From NCBI GenBank assembly GCA_963849605.1, contig CAWKHX010000015.1, positions 496,001 through 560,000 of the forward strand: DNA of 64,000 nucleotides. The letters run 5' to 3'. Both the position numbers and the translations under genes were made by a program. Below the pieces are notes generated by a model. The model saw only the letters and a list, made by a program, of their open reading frames with translations, did not search any database and had not been told where the DNA came from. Below are positions 63,601 through 64,000 of this stretch, piece by piece; the stretch's first letter is position 1; each line of letters starts with the position of its first letter. This DNA is from DASPHG01 sp963849605 (GTDB lineage: Bacteria > Actinomycetota > Thermoleophilia > Solirubrobacterales > Thermoleophilaceae).

Positions 63601-64000
63601 CGCGATGATCGTGCCCTGCCCCGGCATCAGCCGCGGCACGGAGGCAACGGTCCCGATCCCGCCGGGGTTGGTGAGGGTGATGTTCGCGCCCGTGTAGGCG
63701 TCCGGCGGAAGCGTGTTGTCGCGTGCGCCCACGACGAGCTCGTCGTAGCGGGCCGCGAAGGACCGGAAGTCGAGCCGGTCGGCCTGGTGGATGACCGGGA
63801 CGATCAGCGAGCGAGCCCCATCCTTGCGCTCGACGTCGACGGCCAGCCCGAGGCTGACGCCCTCGGGCACGACCCGCTGCGGCTTGCCGTCGGCCTCGGC
63901 GTAGGCGTTCGTCATCACGTGCATGTCACGCGCCGCCTGCACGATCGCCCACGCGATCAGGTGGGTGAAGGAAAGTTTCTGCCCGGCGGCCTTGAGCGCC
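60679..64000 (-). CDS. kgd: Multifunctional 2-oxoglutarate decarboxylase/dehydrogenase Kgd, 5' end beyond the right edge
   Basis: About 1,107 residues are visible; the frame is open to the window edge (LKAAGQKLSFTHLIAWAIVQAARDMH). The visible N-terminal portion is a dihydrolipoyl-succinyltransferase-type catalytic domain (ITLTNPGGIGT, TMTSTYDHRVIQGAESGEFL). It is fused to the thiamine-diphosphate E1 domain (HRMHGHLAARLDPLG, EGLDVLVPMIDELIEEGS, LGMAHRGRLNVLAH, HGDAAFPGQGVVAET, NNQLGFTT, YRRFGHNETDEP) and ends VTWVQEEPRNMGARAFMRRRL. The fusion is characteristic of actinobacterial Kgd/OdhA, which feeds the TCA cycle and is controlled by GarA/OdhI-type FHA proteins in relatives. The product should be cytoplasmic. 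Confidence 0.95.
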   Translation of the reverse strand, partial: ALKAAGQKLSFTHLIAWAIVQAARDMHVMTNAYAEADGKPQRVVPEGVSLGLAVDVERKDGARSLIVPVIHQADRLDFRSFAARYDELVVGARDNTLPPDAYTGANITLTNPGGIGTVASVPRLMPGQGTIIATGAIALPPGLTGADPARLSELGVSKVMTMTSTYDHRVIQGAESGEFLKRIDSLLQGEEGFYDTIFGALDLTPPGPAKPADVASKITAEDPVPAEVKTDVAGAPGEVLLQAVQAATSVVKAHRMHGHLAARLDPLGTPPRGDPALDPESVNLTPELMREIPASILRVAVPGETFADALPHLQDTYCGTIAYEIEHIAGHNRRVWLRQSVEWGAHRTALDPDQKRALLKRLSQVEALESYLHKAFLGKKQFSIEGLDVLVPMIDELIEEGSDEGAREVVLGMAHRGRLNVLAHTVGRPYEAIIAEFEGEQSMDVDTAMPEGGTGDVKYHYGAAGTYRTKAGKGVTVTLSPNPSHLEFINPVVEGRARADQTSRKARDPVHEPSTVVPLLLHGDAAFPGQGVVAETLNLQALSGYSTGGTIHIIMNNQLGFTTDPNDARSTRYASDLAKGYDLPVIHVNADDVEACVHAIRLAMGFRREFRRDAVIDLIGYRRFGHNETDEPGYTQPLMYDKIKQHPPVRKIYAQKLIGEGLITEEEADAMAAEAYQELSDAHAELRQAMTQDPGTGEFEIDTGPSKEPRTAVPAETLRSLNEQLLRVPSGFSVHRKLKPQLERRRETIGEQGGIDWAQAEALAFASLLVQGTPIRLTGQDTERGTFSQRHLSLHDTKTGEKYTPVQNLKSATAPFELHNSPLSEIACLGFEYGYSVQAPEALVLWEAQFGDFVNAAQVVIDQFLVSGLAKWGQTSRLTLLLPHGYEGSGPEHSSGRTERFLQLAAEGNIRVANVTTPAQYFHLLRRQALVQKARPLVVMTPKSLLRLPAATSRVDELADGGLQVVIDDPNLPGSREDITKLVLCTGKVYYDIVAHEARPEAQHVAVARVELLYPFAENELHSLIESYPNLKRVTWVQEEPRNMGARAFMRRRLSPVLPKGMEYTYVGREFRASPGEGYAAAHRAEQRRIVEVALDVIRGQTIVQP

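Overview
The window comes from a very GC-rich bacterial chromosome, most likely a non-Streptomyces actinobacterium of the Thermoleophilia type (Solirubrobacterales/Gaiellales-like). The evidence is a dnaK-grpE-dnaJ-hspR-clpB operon with a MerR-type HspR, a fused Kgd-type 2-oxoglutarate decarboxylase/dehydrogenase, frequent GTG and TTG starts, many ATGA/GTGA stop-start overlaps, and an actinobacterial/Firmicute-style LexA box. The lineage call is inference; no 16S gene is present. No prophage, insertion sequence or CRISPR array was seen, and coding density is so high that no gap exceeds about 120 bases.

Layout. 1-3.4 kb: a PAP2-family fragment, a large membrane protein, a haloalkane-dehalogenase-like hydrolase and an endonuclease III-like glycosylase. 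3.4-10.6 kb: the heat-shock operon (clpB carries a +1 frameshift as sequenced) and a secreted protein. 10.6-25.6 kb: a nearly complete purine supercluster, GYD protein-purD-purE-purB, then purC-purS-purQ-purL-purF, then recQ-purN-purH, interrupted by a mini carbonic anhydrase, an SMP-30 lactonase and an extradiol-type VOC enzyme. 25.6-30.4 kb: an Na+/H+ antiporter, tRNA-Lys, an HNH protein behind a LexA box, a 28-residue membrane miniprotein with its own terminator, tRNA-Glu, tRNA-Val and an LPXTG cupredoxin. 30.4-37.4 kb: a metallophosphoesterase, an ArsR-SRPBCC-AraC group with a clear operator, and an arsenic island (arsC with a tiny zinc-finger gene, arsR, arsI, MFS exporter).

37.4-49.4 kb is a phosphate/polyphosphate region: DUF47-Pit, then phoU-pstB-pstA-pstC-pstS on the minus strand, divergent from sixA-ppx-ppk. 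An OmpR/PhoB-type response regulator then faces a receiver-less paralogue of its own DNA-binding domain, followed by a PHP-type phosphatase. An in-phase array of 11-bp direct repeats sits between pstS and sixA. A second, weaker array sits between the regulator pair, which suggests one Pho-like regulon. 49.4-54.9 kb: a znuABC-type metal ABC operon divergent from a Fur/Zur gene, with a Zur-box-like palindrome at the shared start region, then a cupredoxin/membrane-protein operon. 54.9-64 kb: tRNA-Asp, a K+/H+ antiporter, a zinc alcohol dehydrogenase, two SDRs, a GST-like protein and kgd, which runs off the right edge.

At least seven apparent single-base insertions and no deletions break or alter frames: clpB, the VOC/DHFR junction, four in pstB and one in pstC. 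Several lengthen a CCGG-type run by one base. This pattern looks more like consensus-sequence error than biological decay, so the affected genes are annotated as probably functional.
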